A program made the translations under genes and the position numbers. Below are positions 40,666-51,402 of a DNA stretch of 64,000 nt, one piece after another. A model generated the notes under the pieces. That model saw only the letters and a list, made by a program, of their open reading frames with translations, was not told the origin of the DNA and searched no databases. Position 1 is the stretch's first letter. Every line of letters begins with the position of its first letter. The stretch covers positions 124,001 to 188,000 of the forward strand of contig JBAKBP010000184.1 in assembly GCA_037953745.1 (NCBI GenBank), in the 5' to 3' direction. The DNA comes from Lithodes maja. Its lineage: Eukaryota; Arthropoda; Malacostraca; Decapoda; Lithodidae.

Positions 40666-43600
40666 TTATGTTGCCCTATTTCCATATTTACTTTTATCCA
40701 ACCTAGATTTGAACATGTTAATGTTCCTCGCTCTCACCACCTCCTCCTCCAAGTTGTTCCAAGTCTCTATACTCCTATATGGGAAGCTGAATTTCTTTGT
40801 GTCCTTACGACATCTGCCCTTCCTCAGCTTAAACTCGTGCCCTCTTGTCCTTCCATTATCCCTCACGAATAGATCTTCCCTATCTACTCGTTCCAAACTT
40901 TTTACTCCCTTGAACATCGTTATTAAGTCGCCTCGTTCCCTTCTCTCTTTCAAGGTAGGCAGTTGTAGTGTCTTAAGTCTTTCCTCATATGTCAACTCCT
41001 TCAATCTTGGGATCATCTTCGTTGCTATCCTTTGGACTTTCTCTAATTTGTTTATATGTTTTTTCAAATGTGGTGACCATATCACTGCTGCATATTCTAA
41101 TCTTGGTCTTATCATAGTCATTATCAATTTTCTTAACATTTCTTCATCCAAATAGTTAAATGCCACTCTCATATTGGTTATTATTCCATATGCTCCTCCA
41201 ATGATCATGTTAATATGCTTCTCCGGGGATAGATCATCTTGTATTATCACTCCAAGGTCCTTCTCATGCCGTGTTTTGCCGATTATTTCAATTCCTAATT
41301 TGTACACCCAGCTTGGCCTTATCTCACTTGTTCCCACTTCCAAAACATGACACTTTTCTGCATTGAAACTCATTTTCCAGGTTTGGCTCCATCTGTGCAA
41401 CTCATCTAGGTCCTTTTGAAGATCCTGACAACTTTCTATACAGGTGACATTCTTCATGATCTTAGCGTCATCCGCAAACATATTCATATGACTATTCAAG
41501 TTTACTGGCATGTCGTTTACATAAAGTAGGAACATTATCGGACCCAACACTGATCCCTGTGGTACTCCGCTCGTCACACTCCTCCACTGTGAATATTCGT
41601 CTCGTATCGTGGTCCTCATTTCTCTTCCTATTAAAAAGTTTTCCATCCATTTTAACATCCTACCATGTACACCTCCAACAACCTGCAATTTCCACAATAA
41701 CCTTTTGTGAGGCACCCTGTCAAAGGCCTTTTTCAGGTCCAGGTAAACACAGTCAACCCATCCCTCTCTCTCCTGTGTAACATCTACAACTCTGCTATAA
41801 AAGCTTAATAAATTAGATACACAAGATCTCCCTTCCCTGAATCCAAACTGTTTCTCGCTAAGCACCCCCTGTCCCTCAATGAAGTGTGTCCACTTTTTCC
41901 TTATAATTTTCTCACAAATTTTACAAACAATGCTGGTGAGGGACACCGGTCTGTAGTTAAGCGGATTTTCTCTGTCTCCTCCTTTGTAAATTGGTACTAT
42001 GTTAGCTCTCTTCCATTCCACTGGCAGGTCTCCCTCATTCAGTGAAGATTTGATGATTTCATAGATTGGTTCCACTAACTCTTCCGCACATTCTTTGAGG
42101 ATCCATCCAGCCACTCCATCTGGTCCCATTGATTTCCTCACGTCCAAATCCTGCATCAATTTCAGCACTTCACTTTTTGTCACTTTCATTTCAGGCATCT
42201 GTGGTGTTCTCATTTCTCTATTAGGTTCTATAAACTCCTCCTCTTTTACAAACACTGACTGAAGCTTTTCATTCATAACTTCACACAATTCTTTATCTTT
42301 CTCATAGCTGTTTGTTCCAACTCTTAGTCTGACAATACCTTCTTTTGTTTTTATTTTTCCATTTACAAATCTATAAAATAGTTTTGGCTCATTTTTGCAC
42401 TTCTCTACAATATTCCTTTCATATTTATATTGTTCCTCGCGTCGTATCTTTACGTATTCATTTCTTTTCTCCTTGTACTTATTCCAGTTATTTTCACTAT
42501 GTCTCTTCCGTGCTATATTCCAGGCTCGGTTTCTTCTATCCTGTGCCTTACTACATCTTATATTGAACCATTCTTTTTCCTTCTTTACCCCTGATTGGAA
42601 CCTTGGGACATATTTATGTATCCCTTCTTCATATACTTTCAGGAAAAGTCTATATTTGTCTTGAACCATTTCCAGGCTTTCTAGTTCCTTCCAATTTATA
42701 CTTTGGAAATAATGTTTCAATGATTTAAAATCAGTTTTAGCATAATTGTATCTATTTATTTTATGTCCTTCCTTTCTCTCCTCATTTTTCCCCAAATCCA
42801 TCTCCATTTCTAATATCTTGTGATCACTTTTTCCCAAGGGACAACGATAATTTATCTTTCTAACATCATGTGGATCACTGGTGAAGACTAGGTCTAGCCT
42901 GGATGGTTCATCCATCCCTCTGATTCGTGTGTTTTCTCTAACATGTTGTGTTAACATGTTTTCTGTTACTAGATTCAATAATTTACTGCCCCAAGATTCA
43001 TTATTATTTCCCGCATCTAACCCTTCCCAATTGACTTCCTTACAATTGAAATCACCTGTTAATAATAATTTATTTCTCCTATTAAAAAGTATTTTTAGTG
43101 CATCTAGAGATTCCGTGATTAGTTGATCATATTTATCCCGCTTCCATGCTCTAGTTTGTGGTGGTATATAAGCCACTGCTATATCAGTTGCTTTGTTGTC
43201 CTTGTCTTTTATTGTCACTGCTATAATTTCTGATCTATTATTGCCTAGGTTAATCTCACTTGCTTCTATATTTTTGTCAGTCATTATTAACACTCCACCG
43301 CCCACTTTTCCTTCTCTATCTTTTCTCCACACATTGTACCCTTCCCATCCCAACACTCCCAATTCAGTACCACCTCTCAACTTTGTTTCTGCTAAGCACA
43401 TAATATGTGGTTTATATTTCTCAATATAGTCATTCAATTCTAATTTCTTAGACAGCAAGCCATCCACATTACTATACATCAGCTTCATCTCCCCCCTTCT
43501 TACACCTTTCTTTTTTTCTCTTTCCCTAGTATTCCCAGACTCTACTCCCCCCCCGCTTCCACTCCACCTTCTCTCCCTTGCTCCCCCGTGCTCTCCACCT

Positions 43601-43746
43601 GCCCTGTTCCTCTCACTTGTTCCTGGTTTACACCAGTCTCTCCCTCCTGTCCTTCGGTACTGGTACTCGCTTCCCCTGTCCGACCGTTCATCCCTAAGTT
43701 CTCTGTTTGCCCCTCCGTCTTCCTCTGTGGGCTTTTGATGAACCAT
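40666..43746 (-). CDS. LINE ORF2: endonuclease/reverse transcriptase
   Basis: The frame is open from 43776, but its first codon there is TTG; the first ATG (43746) gives about 1026 codons. The APE-type endonuclease has KLMYSNVDGL, the catalytic glutamate in CLAETKL, LLTGDFNCKEVNW and SDHKIL. After a basic linker the RT has SMGPDGVAGWILKEC, NYRPVSLTSIVCKI, QFGFREGRSCVSNL, the first aspartate in LDLKKAFDRVPHKRLL, GVPQGSVLGPIMFLLYVND and the catalytic FADDAK. The tail has EKVQRIATKMIPRLKEL and FSFPYRSIETWN. It nicks target DNA and copies LINE RNA there. The start overlaps ORF1 by about 205 bp in another frame. Confidence 0.93.
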   Translation of the reverse strand: MVHQKPTEEDGGANRELRDERSDRGSEYQYRRTGGRDWCKPGTSERNRAGGEHGGARERRWSGSGGGVESGNTREREKKKGVRRGEMKLMYSNVDGLLSKKLELNDYIEKYKPHIMCLAETKLRGGTELGVLGWEGYNVWRKDREGKVGGGVLIMTDKNIEASEINLGNNRSEIIAVTIKDKDNKATDIAVAYIPPQTRAWKRDKYDQLITESLDALKILFNRRNKLLLTGDFNCKEVNWEGLDAGNNNESWGSKLLNLVTENMLTQHVRENTRIRGMDEPSRLDLVFTSDPHDVRKINYRCPLGKSDHKILEMEMDLGKNEERKEGHKINRYNYAKTDFKSLKHYFQSINWKELESLEMVQDKYRLFLKVYEEGIHKYVPRFQSGVKKEKEWFNIRCSKAQDRRNRAWNIARKRHSENNWNKYKEKRNEYVKIRREEQYKYERNIVEKCKNEPKLFYRFVNGKIKTKEGIVRLRVGTNSYEKDKELCEVMNEKLQSVFVKEEEFIEPNREMRTPQMPEMKVTKSEVLKLMQDLDVRKSMGPDGVAGWILKECAEELVEPIYEIIKSSLNEGDLPVEWKRANIVPIYKGGDRENPLNYRPVSLTSIVCKICEKIIRKKWTHFIEGQGVLSEKQFGFREGRSCVSNLLSFYSRVVDVTQEREGWVDCVYLDLKKAFDRVPHKRLLWKLQVVGGVHGRMLKWMENFLIGREMRTTIRDEYSQWRSVTSGVPQGSVLGPIMFLLYVNDMPVNLNSHMNMFADDAKIMKNVTCIESCQDLQKDLDELHRWSQTWKMSFNAEKCHVLEVGTSEIRPSWVYKLGIEIIGKTRHEKDLGVIIQDDLSPEKHINMIIGGAYGIITNMRVAFNYLDEEMLRKLIMTMIRPRLEYAAVIWSPHLKKHINKLEKVQRIATKMIPRLKELTYEERLKTLQLPTLKERRERGDLITMFKGVKSLERVDREDLFVRDNGRTRGHEFKLRKGRCRKDTKKFSFPYRSIETWNNLEEEVVRARNINMFKSRLDKSKYGNRAT

Positions 43747-44651
43747 TTCCTCTTCTTCGTTCCTACCAGTCTCCAATAAAAAAAATCCACTTCTTGTTCT
43801 GTTCTTTTAGCATTCAATTCCTTCACCTCATCCCTCAAACTTTTCATTTTGTTTCTTTCATCTAAGTCCAAGTCTTTTTCGATGTAAATATGCTTCAGAC
43901 AATCCTTATCTTTCAACCTCCATTTATTATTCATGATTTCCTCTACTATTCCTACTGTGCGAAACTGCACTTTCATTGGCCTAGACAGGCTAGACTCTTG
44001 TTTATATTTTCCAATTCTATGCATGTCTTCAATTTCATTCTCCCACTCTCTCACACCCTCGTCCACTACCTGTAGAATCTCCCTCACTCGGTCTCTCTCT
44101 ATCCTACTTCTCTCCTCTCTCTTTACATTGTGTTTCTCCTTATCTCCTCTTATCACAATACATTTCTTTCTTCCAGCAGTCTCCCTCACTAGATTTTCCT
44201 TCTGTCTAATTACCTTAACTACATCCTTTTCAAAGTTACCTCCCTGCCTATGTATCTGTTGCTCCTTTACTATCTCCGAAAATTTCAAATTCCTTACCTC
44301 CTCGTTCTTTTGAAATTCATCCTTCTTTAATCCAACATCCTTCATATCTTTCTTCATCCTGTCCATTTCTTCCTGCATTTCGCTAATACAAACCCTTAAC
44401 ACGTAATTCTCATCCTTCAAAATACCAATTTGGTTTGCCATTCGTTTTTCTCTTCGTTCATAATCTAAGCTTTTTGTCTCCTGTTCCTCTAGCTTCCTCT
44501 CCAGTTTATTCAACCTCACCGCAAATACAGATATTGCTACTCCCTCCTCTGAGAACCCTGAAATATCAAATCCCTCATGATCACGATCATAAGGGTCTCT
44601 GGTTACCCTGCTTGGGGGCAGGCTGAGCCGGTTCCTCCCACCGCTGGCCAT
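43542..44651 (-). CDS. LINE ORF1: coiled-coil RNA-binding-type protein
   Basis: The first ATG (44651) gives about 369 codons; the frame is open to 44690 with a GTG. After a Pro/Ser-rich head there is a long heptad-like coiled coil (RLNKLERKLEEQETKSLDYE through MQEEMDRMKKDMKDVG, roughly residues 45-115). A basic central domain follows with RKKCIVIRGDKEKHNVKREE and KWRLKDKDCLKHIYIEKDLD, reminiscent of the nucleic-acid-binding region of LINE ORF1 proteins. A low-complexity Gly/Glu/Thr tail ends it. No zinc knuckle is seen. It would coat LINE RNA as a multimer and chaperone nucleic acids for ORF2. Confidence 0.85.
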   Translation of the reverse strand: MASGGRNRLSLPPSRVTRDPYDRDHEGFDISGFSEEGVAISVFAVRLNKLERKLEEQETKSLDYERREKRMANQIGILKDENYVLRVCISEMQEEMDRMKKDMKDVGLKKDEFQKNEEVRNLKFSEIVKEQQIHRQGGNFEKDVVKVIRQKENLVRETAGRKKCIVIRGDKEKHNVKREERSRIERDRVREILQVVDEGVREWENEIEDMHRIGKYKQESSLSRPMKVQFRTVGIVEEIMNNKWRLKDKDCLKHIYIEKDLDLDERNKMKSLRDEVKELNAKRTEQEVDFFYWRLVGTKKRKWFIKSPQRKTEGQTENLGMNGRTGEASTSTEGQEGETGVNQEQVRGTGQVESTGEQGREGGVEAGGE

Positions 44652-44909
44652 ACTGCCAGCTGGCCTTTGTTTACACCTGTTCGGCTCCACAAGTTTCGGT
44701 GGGAATATCCATTACTTTTTCTTTCCTACTCAAATCAAACTCAACTCTCACCTGTTTTAACTAGGGAGTATATTCACTAATTGCATTTAAATTATAATTA
44801 ATAAACAAAAGGACAACACATATGAACGCTACAAAAATACCAAACCACCAAACAGGCGCTGGCTGAATCAGCTGTCTCAAGCACGTCCGCCCTCCACCAC
44901 GGTCTGACT

Positions 44910-44924
44910 GTGTGTGTGTGTGTG
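44910..44924 (+). repeat. (GT)n microsatellite at LINE 5' end
   Basis: Short GT run directly at the 5' end of the full-length LINE, the counterpart of 40474-40512. Confidence 0.9.
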
Positions 44925-45160
44925 GTTATGTCGGTCGCCACTGATATACGGTATACAATAAATGTTATAATTATTCTCTATGGAATTGAATTGAATTTTA
45001 CCTAATAATATTTATAATAGTAAAAGCCAAAGAAAACTCCATTAAACTGTACATTTATTGAAGGCAGTAGATTGTTGGCCAGCCTATCAACAACAACAAT
45101 AACAACAACAACTTGTAACACACGTGTGTGTTATTGTTGTGTGGCTATGTCGAGTGTGTG
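44925..45160. other. Unassigned spacer with short CAA and GT repeats
   Basis: No gene seen. CAACAACAACAATAACAACA lies near 45089, and CACGTGTGTGTTATTGTTGT (45121) repeats the motif found at 39944. Confidence 0.5.
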
Positions 45161-45911
45161 TGTACTTACACTAGTTGTACTTACACTAGTTGTATTTGCG
45201 GGAGTGAGCATGCTCGTTAATTCCCGCCTCCTAAGATATGTTTGTCATACCGTGCTTTGAAACTATGCACGGATGGTGCAGACACTACTTCGGCTGGCAA
45301 TTTGTTCCACCCACTAATCGAGTTGGTAGGAAATCTTTTACTTTTCAGATCAGATTTACTATTAGGCAATTTCAGTTTGTAGCTGTGACCTCTTGTTCTC
45401 TCACCTCCATCCCCCTCTATGAAGTTTTCTTGGTCGATTTTGTCAATACCTCTAACACATTTGTATATCTGAATTTTCTGTCCTCGTTTCCTTCTCTGTT
45501 CCAGTGTAGGTAGATTCAATCTCTCGAGCCTCTCTTGGTACTCCAAATTTTCCAAACCTGGGATCATCCTCGTAGCTGCTCTCTGTACCCTCTCAATTTT
45601 GTGGATATGTTTCTTCATGTGAGGGGACCACACTACAGATGCATATTCCATCCTGGGTCTTATTATTGCCGTTATTATTTGTTTCATGGTGTTTTCATTA
45701 AGATAATTGAAAGACATCCTGATATTTGCCATTAGTGCTAGTGATTCTCTCACTATCTTATTTACGTGGCTTTCTGGAGACATGTTATCCTTAAATTCTA
45801 TCCCCAAGTCTTTTTCCTTTTCTGCTTTGGGAATCACTTCGTTTCCTAGTTTATAATCTTTTCTAGGTCTGTACTTGCTTTTACCCATTTCTAGAGTCTT
45901 ACATTTCCCTG
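45161..45911 (-). pseudogene. CR1/L2-like LINE C-terminal fragment, second family
   Basis: The minus strand (45888-45217, 223 codons, open) encodes NAGKCKTLEMG just upstream, then EKDLGIEFKDNMSPESHVNK, MEYASVVWSPHMKKHIHKIE, RVQRAATRMIPGLENLEYQE and FPTNSISGWNKLP. It is related to but clearly different from the full-length LINE at 40513-44909. The 3' end abuts a GT-containing tail near 45158. The 5' truncation falls exactly at the first unit of the 327-bp tandem repeat (45912). Confidence 0.88.
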
Positions 45912-47883
45912 CATAATAATTGATATTGGTTCAGGGGTAATTTATCGAGAGGACTTCCCAAGTGGTTAAGGCCCCATTAATTGCTCTTTCCATTCACATA
46001 TGCATAGCCTACGTGAGTTGCAGTTGGGATGTGTGTACATGCTTAGATTGATATGCAGGATTCGAAGTTGCATAATAAATCGTAGGCAGTGTCCACCATT
46101 CTTTAACTGCCTTCGTGGTGCGATGCATAAGGTGTTGATTTTCGGTGTGAGCATCCTGGATTCGAATCCACGGACTGCCACATGTGTTTGTAAATTTCAT
46201 TAATCGATTTTAGGAGTATAGTTGGTTGTTGGAAGGAACATAATAATTGATATTGGTTCAGGGGTAATTTATCGAGAGGACTTCCCAAGTGGTTAAGGCC
46301 CCATTAATTGCTCTTTCCATTCACATATGCATAGCCTACGTGAGTTGCAGTTGGGATGTGTGTACATGCTTAGATTGATATGCAGGATTCGAAGTTGCAT
46401 AATAAATCGTAGGCAGTGTCCACCATTCTTTAACTGCCTTCGTGGTGCGATGCATAAGGTGTTGATTTTCGGTGTGAGCATCCTGGATTCGAATCCACGG
46501 ACTGCCACATGTGTTTGTAAATTTCATTAATCGATTTTAGGAGTATAGTTGGTTGTTGGAAGGAACATAATAATTGATATTGGTTCAGGGGTAATTTATC
46601 GAGAGGACTTCCCAAGTGGTTAAGGCCCCATTAATTGCTCTTTCCATTCACATATGCATAGCCTACGTGAGTTGCAGTTGGGATGTGTGTACATGCTTAG
46701 ATTGATATGCAGGATTCGAAGTTGCATAATAAATCGTAGGCAGTGTCCACCATTCTTTAACTGCCTTCGTGGTGCGATGCATAAGGTGTTGATTTTCGGT
46801 GTGAGCATCCTGGATTCGAATCCACGGACTGCCACATGTGTTTGTAAATTTCATTAATCGATTTTAGGAGTATAGTTGGTTGTTGGAAGGAACATAATAA
46901 TTGATATTGGTTCAGGGGTAATTTATCGAGAGGACTTCCCAAGTGGTTAAGGCCCCATTAATTGCTCTTTCCATTCACATATGCATAGCCTACGTGAGTT
47001 GCAGTTGGGATGTGTGTACATGCTTAGATTGATATGCAGGATTCGAAGTTGCATAATAAATCGTAGGCAGTGTCCACCATTCTTTAACTGCCTTCGTGGT
47101 GCGATGCATAAGGTGTTGATTTTCGGTGTGAGCATCCTGGATTCGAATCCACGGACTGCCACATGTGTTTGTAAATTTCATTAATCGATTTTAGGAGTAT
47201 AGTTGGTTGTTGGAAGGAACATAATAATTGATATTGGTTCAGGGGTAATTTATCGAGAGGACTTCCCAAGTGGTTAAGGCCCCATTAATTGCTCTTTCCA
47301 TTCACATATGCATAGCCTACGTGAGTTGCAGTTGGGATGTGTGTACATGCTTAGATTGATATGCAGGATTCGAAGTTGCATAATAAATCGTAGGCAGTGT
47401 CCACCATTCTTTAACTGCCTTCGTGGTGCGATGCATAAGGTGTTGATTTTCGGTGTGAGCATCCTGGATTCGAATCCACGGACTGCCACATGTGTTTGTA
47501 AATTTCATTAATCGATTTTAGGAGTATAGTTGGTTGTTGGAAGGAACATAATAATTGATATTGGTTCAGGGGTAATTTATCGAGAGGACTTCCCAAGTGG
47601 TTAAGGCCCCATTAATTGCTCTTTCCATTCACATATGCATAGCCTACGTGAGTTGCAGTTGGGATGTGTGTACATGCTTAGATTGATATGCAGGATTCGA
47701 AGTTGCATAATAAATCGTAGGCAGTGTCCACCATTCTTTAACTGCCTTCGTGGTGCGATGCATAAGGTGTTGATTTTCGGTGTGAGCATCCTGGATTCGA
47801 ATCCACGGACTGCCACATGTGTTTGTAAATTTCATTAATCGATTTTAGGAGTATAGTTGGTTGTTGGAAGGAACATAATAATT
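45912..47883 (+). repeat. Tandem array, six units of 327 bp plus 10 bp
   Basis: Six units start at 45912, 46239, 46566, 46893, 47220 and 47547. All appear identical by reading; the partial seventh unit is CATAATAATT. Each unit contains AAGTGGTTAAGGC (like a tRNA-Leu/Ser A box) and, about 190 bp later, GATTCGAATCC, matching a polymerase III B box with one mismatch. The open frames of 61-71 codons simply recur with the period and are not coding. It may be a satellite made by amplification of a SINE-like unit. An assembly artefact is possible because the units do not differ. Confidence 0.95.
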
Positions 47884-48495
47884 AGATTTCTGTCACCTGT
47901 AATACTCTAGAATACTTCTTGTTTATTTGTCAGTATCAGTTAATTATATTGCCAGAGTAAAGCTGCGGACCGAAAGTCAACGATAAAAGCTCTCGTGTGA
48001 TACTCCTAGTCTAGCCGTAATTATCAGTGGAAAATAGTCAGATTGATGATGATGAAATAGTCACAAAATACTGTCAAAATTAAATTTCAGATCAAAAGTT
48101 GAGGATAAAAGCTCTGGTGTGATTATAATCCCTTTACCTTCCCCAGACGGAACCAACTTGGAGAACGATGGACAATTTTCTGAAGAACAATCTGCAGGTG
48201 GTTCTAGTTGAGGATAGTCTTAGGTCGACACACCCCGTCAGCAACACGGTCAATCATCCCGACGAGATTAGTCAGATGTTCGATGCTATATCTTACAAAA
48301 AAGGTGAGTATTAGGCCAAACTCGAAAATATGTTTGAGGTTCGATGTTATGCTATACAAAAGAAAGTGAGTAATAATGCAATATTCGAAAATATGTTCAA
48401 TGCTATATCATACAAACAAGGTGAGTACCGATCACCGAATTATTGACTAGAGAACGAGTCCTCTATCCCAGAGCATAGTGGTTGGTGATGGCTGT
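47884..48495. other. Unassigned stretch
   Basis: No gene recognised. GAGGATAAAAGCTCTGGTGT-like words occur twice (near 47980 and 48102), and CAATGCTATATCATACAAAC-type words recur near 48270-48420, giving a weak internal repetition. Confidence 0.45.
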
Positions 48496-48500
48496 TGGTA

Positions 48501-48530
48501 CATACATACATACATACATACATACATACA
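48501..48530 (+). repeat. (TACA)n microsatellite tail of LINE C
   Basis: About seven TACA units at the 3' end of LINE C. RTE-like LINEs typically end in short repeats of this kind. Confidence 0.9.
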
Positions 48531-48755
48531 AGTTTAAAGACCGTTCTGTCCACAGAGAATGTGGTTACAGTCTCACATCCTAAATGGCGGCTTTCCAGGT
48601 GGCCCTGTCAAGGGCTGCCTCTGTTGTCAAGTGAATGCCTGATCCCACGTCATTCTAGGTCTACCCTTATGCCCAGCTCCCCCCACGTTCACAGTCCGGC
48701 ATTTCCTCACCCAGTTCTGTTCATCCATTCTCTCCATGTGTCCAAACCAACCAAA

Positions 48756-50170
48756 TCAGCTCGTGCGCATCACTTCACTGACACTCCTAATGCCCAGACA
48801 CCTTCTTAATTCTTCGCTTGATACTCCATCCCTGAGATTAACCCCACATATCCATCTCACTATTCTCATCTCATTCTGTTCCATTCTTTCAATATCCTCC
48901 GGTTTAACCGGCCACATCTTCGAGTCATAGGTCATCGTGCTCCTAATACACGAGGTATGCACCTTCCCTTTAAGGTGGGGTGGGAGCTCTTTCATTGTCA
49001 GGAGTGGCAACAACTCTCTAAACTTTCCCCAGCCACTTCTGACTCTAGCAACGGAGCCGACTTCAGCGCCCTCTCCGGCGGAAACCGGAACTTATTTACT
49101 TATTTACACACTCCAGCGTTACACTGTCGAAATCAACATTAACAGGTGTGTTATTTAACACAAGATCTCCCTTGCACACTGCACATTCAAAGTCTATGAT
49201 TCTTGTCAAAGGCCCTCTAGCTCCTTTACATCTCTTGTGCAGTTGTGCACTCAGTCACTACAGCCGCAGGATTGAATTGAGTTACTTCCCACCCCCTTCC
49301 CACATACTGTCTATGGATATTCGCCACTTCTTTCCATAGCTCCACGCCCTAGTCCACTAATCATGACCTTTGTTTTATCTATGTTAACTCTTAGACCCTT
49401 ATTGGCCATACCTTCCCTCCATCTTTTGAACTTTGCCCCTGCTTCCTGCGCACTATTTGCGATATGAACTTGATCATCTGCATATAACAGCTCCCATGGG
49501 AGTCCTGTCCTAAAGTCCCTTGACAGAGCCTGCAGGACCAAAACAAACAGTAATGGGCTCAGCACTGAACCTTAGTGAACTCCAAATTTTACTGGGAACT
49601 CTTTGCTCAGGCCTCCATTCATTCTCACTGCTGCCTGTGACCCCTCATACATTCTTATTATCACACGCATCAGCCACTCCTCCACTCCGAGTTTTCTTAT
49701 AGCTTACTGCATTACTTCCCTGGGCACCTGGTCAAAGGCCTTCTCCAGATCTACAAAAACTAGGTATAAATCTCTGTTTTTCACTAAGAACCTCTCTGCT
49801 CTCTTGCAGTTGCCTAAGAATGAAGATAGCATCAGTTGTGCCACATCCCAGCATGAATCCAAACTGCATGTCGCTGATGGCAACACTTTCCCTGATCATG
49901 CATTCAAAGACCCTTTCACTGACTTTCATAATTTGATCAAGCATTTTCAAACCCCTATAATTTTCCCTGTCTAAGGAGTTACCCTTGCCTTTGTATATAT
50001 ATATACTATCACACTTCTCTGCCATGCATCAGGAATTTCGTCCTCCCTTAATGATAGCATTAATCAGCTCCGTGACCAATTTTTCACCCCAATATCTCCA
50101 GCTGCTTTTAGAATCTCAGCAACAATGCCGGAGCTCCCAGCGGCTTTCCCGGACTTCATTTTATCTATAA
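48756..50170 (-). pseudogene. LINE C reverse transcriptase and C-terminal region, broken
   Basis: Successive minus-strand frames carry VIDKMKSGKAAGSSGIVAEI (about 50170-50110), YKGKGNSLDRENYRGLKMLD and VAISDMQFGFMLGCGTTDAI (50025-49800), FVDLEKAFDQVPREV (motif A, 49745-49705), MLSPLLFVLVLQALSRDF and LLYADDQVHIAN (49565-49440), and the tail MRIVRWICGVNLRDGVSSEE (about 48880-48810). Catalytic residues survive, but at least four frame changes separate them. Confidence 0.82.
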
Positions 50171-50174
50171 CACT

Positions 50175-51402
50175 TTTAAAAGTGTTACAGACCAACATGG
50201 TGAAACACATACAATAGCACTGGATATATCAAAGGCATTTGATAGTGTCTGGCATCAATCCTTATTGTCGAAATTGTCACATCATTAGTTCCACTAATTT
50301 CTTCTTATCTTCATAACAGAAAAATATGTGTAATGGTAGATGGCCTTTATTCTCAATTTCACTCAATAAATGCTGGTGTTCCCCAGGGATCAGTTTTGGC
50401 CCCAACTCTGTTCCTCATTCATATCAATGATCTCATATCTACCACTCATAATCCAATACATTCCTACGCAGATGACTCAACACATCACAGTTCCTTCACA
50501 TTTGCCAATTCTTTCACCCAACCCAATCTTACAAATTCAAAAATAAACACTGCAATTTCTCTGAACCAGGACCTTTCTAGAATTAATGAATGGGGACAAC
50601 AGAATCTAGTTTCCTTTAATGCACAGAAAACCAAGTACATTCAATTTTCTAACCGACAGAATTTCACTGACTCCCATATATTTTTTAATGATGTAAATAT
50701 TCCCACTTCCCCTAGTATTGACATTCTCGGTGTAACATTAACTACTAACTTGAGCTGGACACATTATGTTAGAAGCATTGCTAAGAATGCCTCTAAAAAA
50801 CTGGGACTCCTGTACAGAGTTCGAGAATTCTTCACTGACGAGCAGTTGGCCGTAATATATAAAAGTCATGTGCATTCTCAGATGGATTACTGTTCACCTC
50901 TGTGGGGTGGAAGTGGAGTGGTTGCATTGAGGCAGTTGGACAAAATTCAAAATAAAGCTATTAGATTAATCAATAACCCTGAAATCACACAGGACCTTCC
51001 TACATTATCCATACGAAGAAACGTTGCATCCCTTGCATTATTCTACAGATATTTTCATAGCAATTGTTCCGAGGAACTTGCTTCAATTGTGCCGCCTCTC
51101 CACATCTTTCCCCGTAGAACTAGGGCAGCTGAGAGCGCCCATGAATTTACACTTTCTCCTCCACAATACAGAACTTCTGCTTATCAGAATTCATTTATCC
51201 CCAGAGCTACTACTCTTTGGAATTCACTTCCCTCGAATTGCTTTCCACAAACTTACAATCTACAAATGTTTAAATCCAGTTGTTACAAACATTTTATGAA
51301 TGGAGGATGCCTTTAGGCACATGGACCTTTTTGTTTTATCTGTGTTTTTCCTTCCTCCGTTCATTGTCTCTTAACAAAAAAAAAAAAAAAAAAAAAAAAA
51401 AG
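50175..51402 (+). mobile_element. CR1/Jockey-like LINE D with poly-A tail, nested in LINE C
   Basis: A 5'-truncated plus-strand LINE about 1.2 kb long. It starts inside the RT at THTIALDISKAFDSVWHQSL (50205-50265), has one early stop (50284-50286), then a long open frame, a short 3' untranslated region and a run of about 26 A (51376-51401). LINE C sequence lies on both sides in the opposite orientation. I could not define a target duplication. Confidence 0.88.
50333..51316 (+). pseudogene. LINE D reverse transcriptase, C-terminal two-thirds
   Basis: A 327-codon open frame with INAGVPQGSVLAPTLFLIHI (motif B), the catalytic SYADDSTHHS, then NAQKTKYIQFSNRQNF, VTLTTNLSWTHYVRSIAKNA, SQMDYCSPLWGGSG and TLWNSLPSNCFPQTYN up to the stop. 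This is the usual Jockey/CR1 ending. The frame itself is undamaged, but 5' truncation removes the endonuclease and motif A lies before an upstream stop. Confidence 0.88.

Larger units (their letters stand above)
40513..44909 (-). mobile_element. Full-length CR1/L2-like LINE with intact ORF1 and ORF2
   Basis: About 4.4 kb on the minus strand: a 5' untranslated region (44909-44652), ORF1, ORF2 and a short 3' region ending in AAATAGGTAAATAC plus (AC)n. Both open frames are intact. The element is flanked by (GT)n on both sides (40474-40512 and 44910-44924), consistent with insertion into a microsatellite. Intact frames suggest a young, possibly active copy. Clade assignment (CR1/L2 group) is by general resemblance. 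Confidence 0.88.

Noticed and set aside
45966..47838. Repeated 61-71 codon frames at 327-bp intervals
   Set aside because: They recur only because the DNA repeats and have no recognisable domain.
45912..47883. CRISPR-like array
   Set aside because: Units are 327 bp and contiguous, with no short repeat and unique spacers, in a eukaryotic context.
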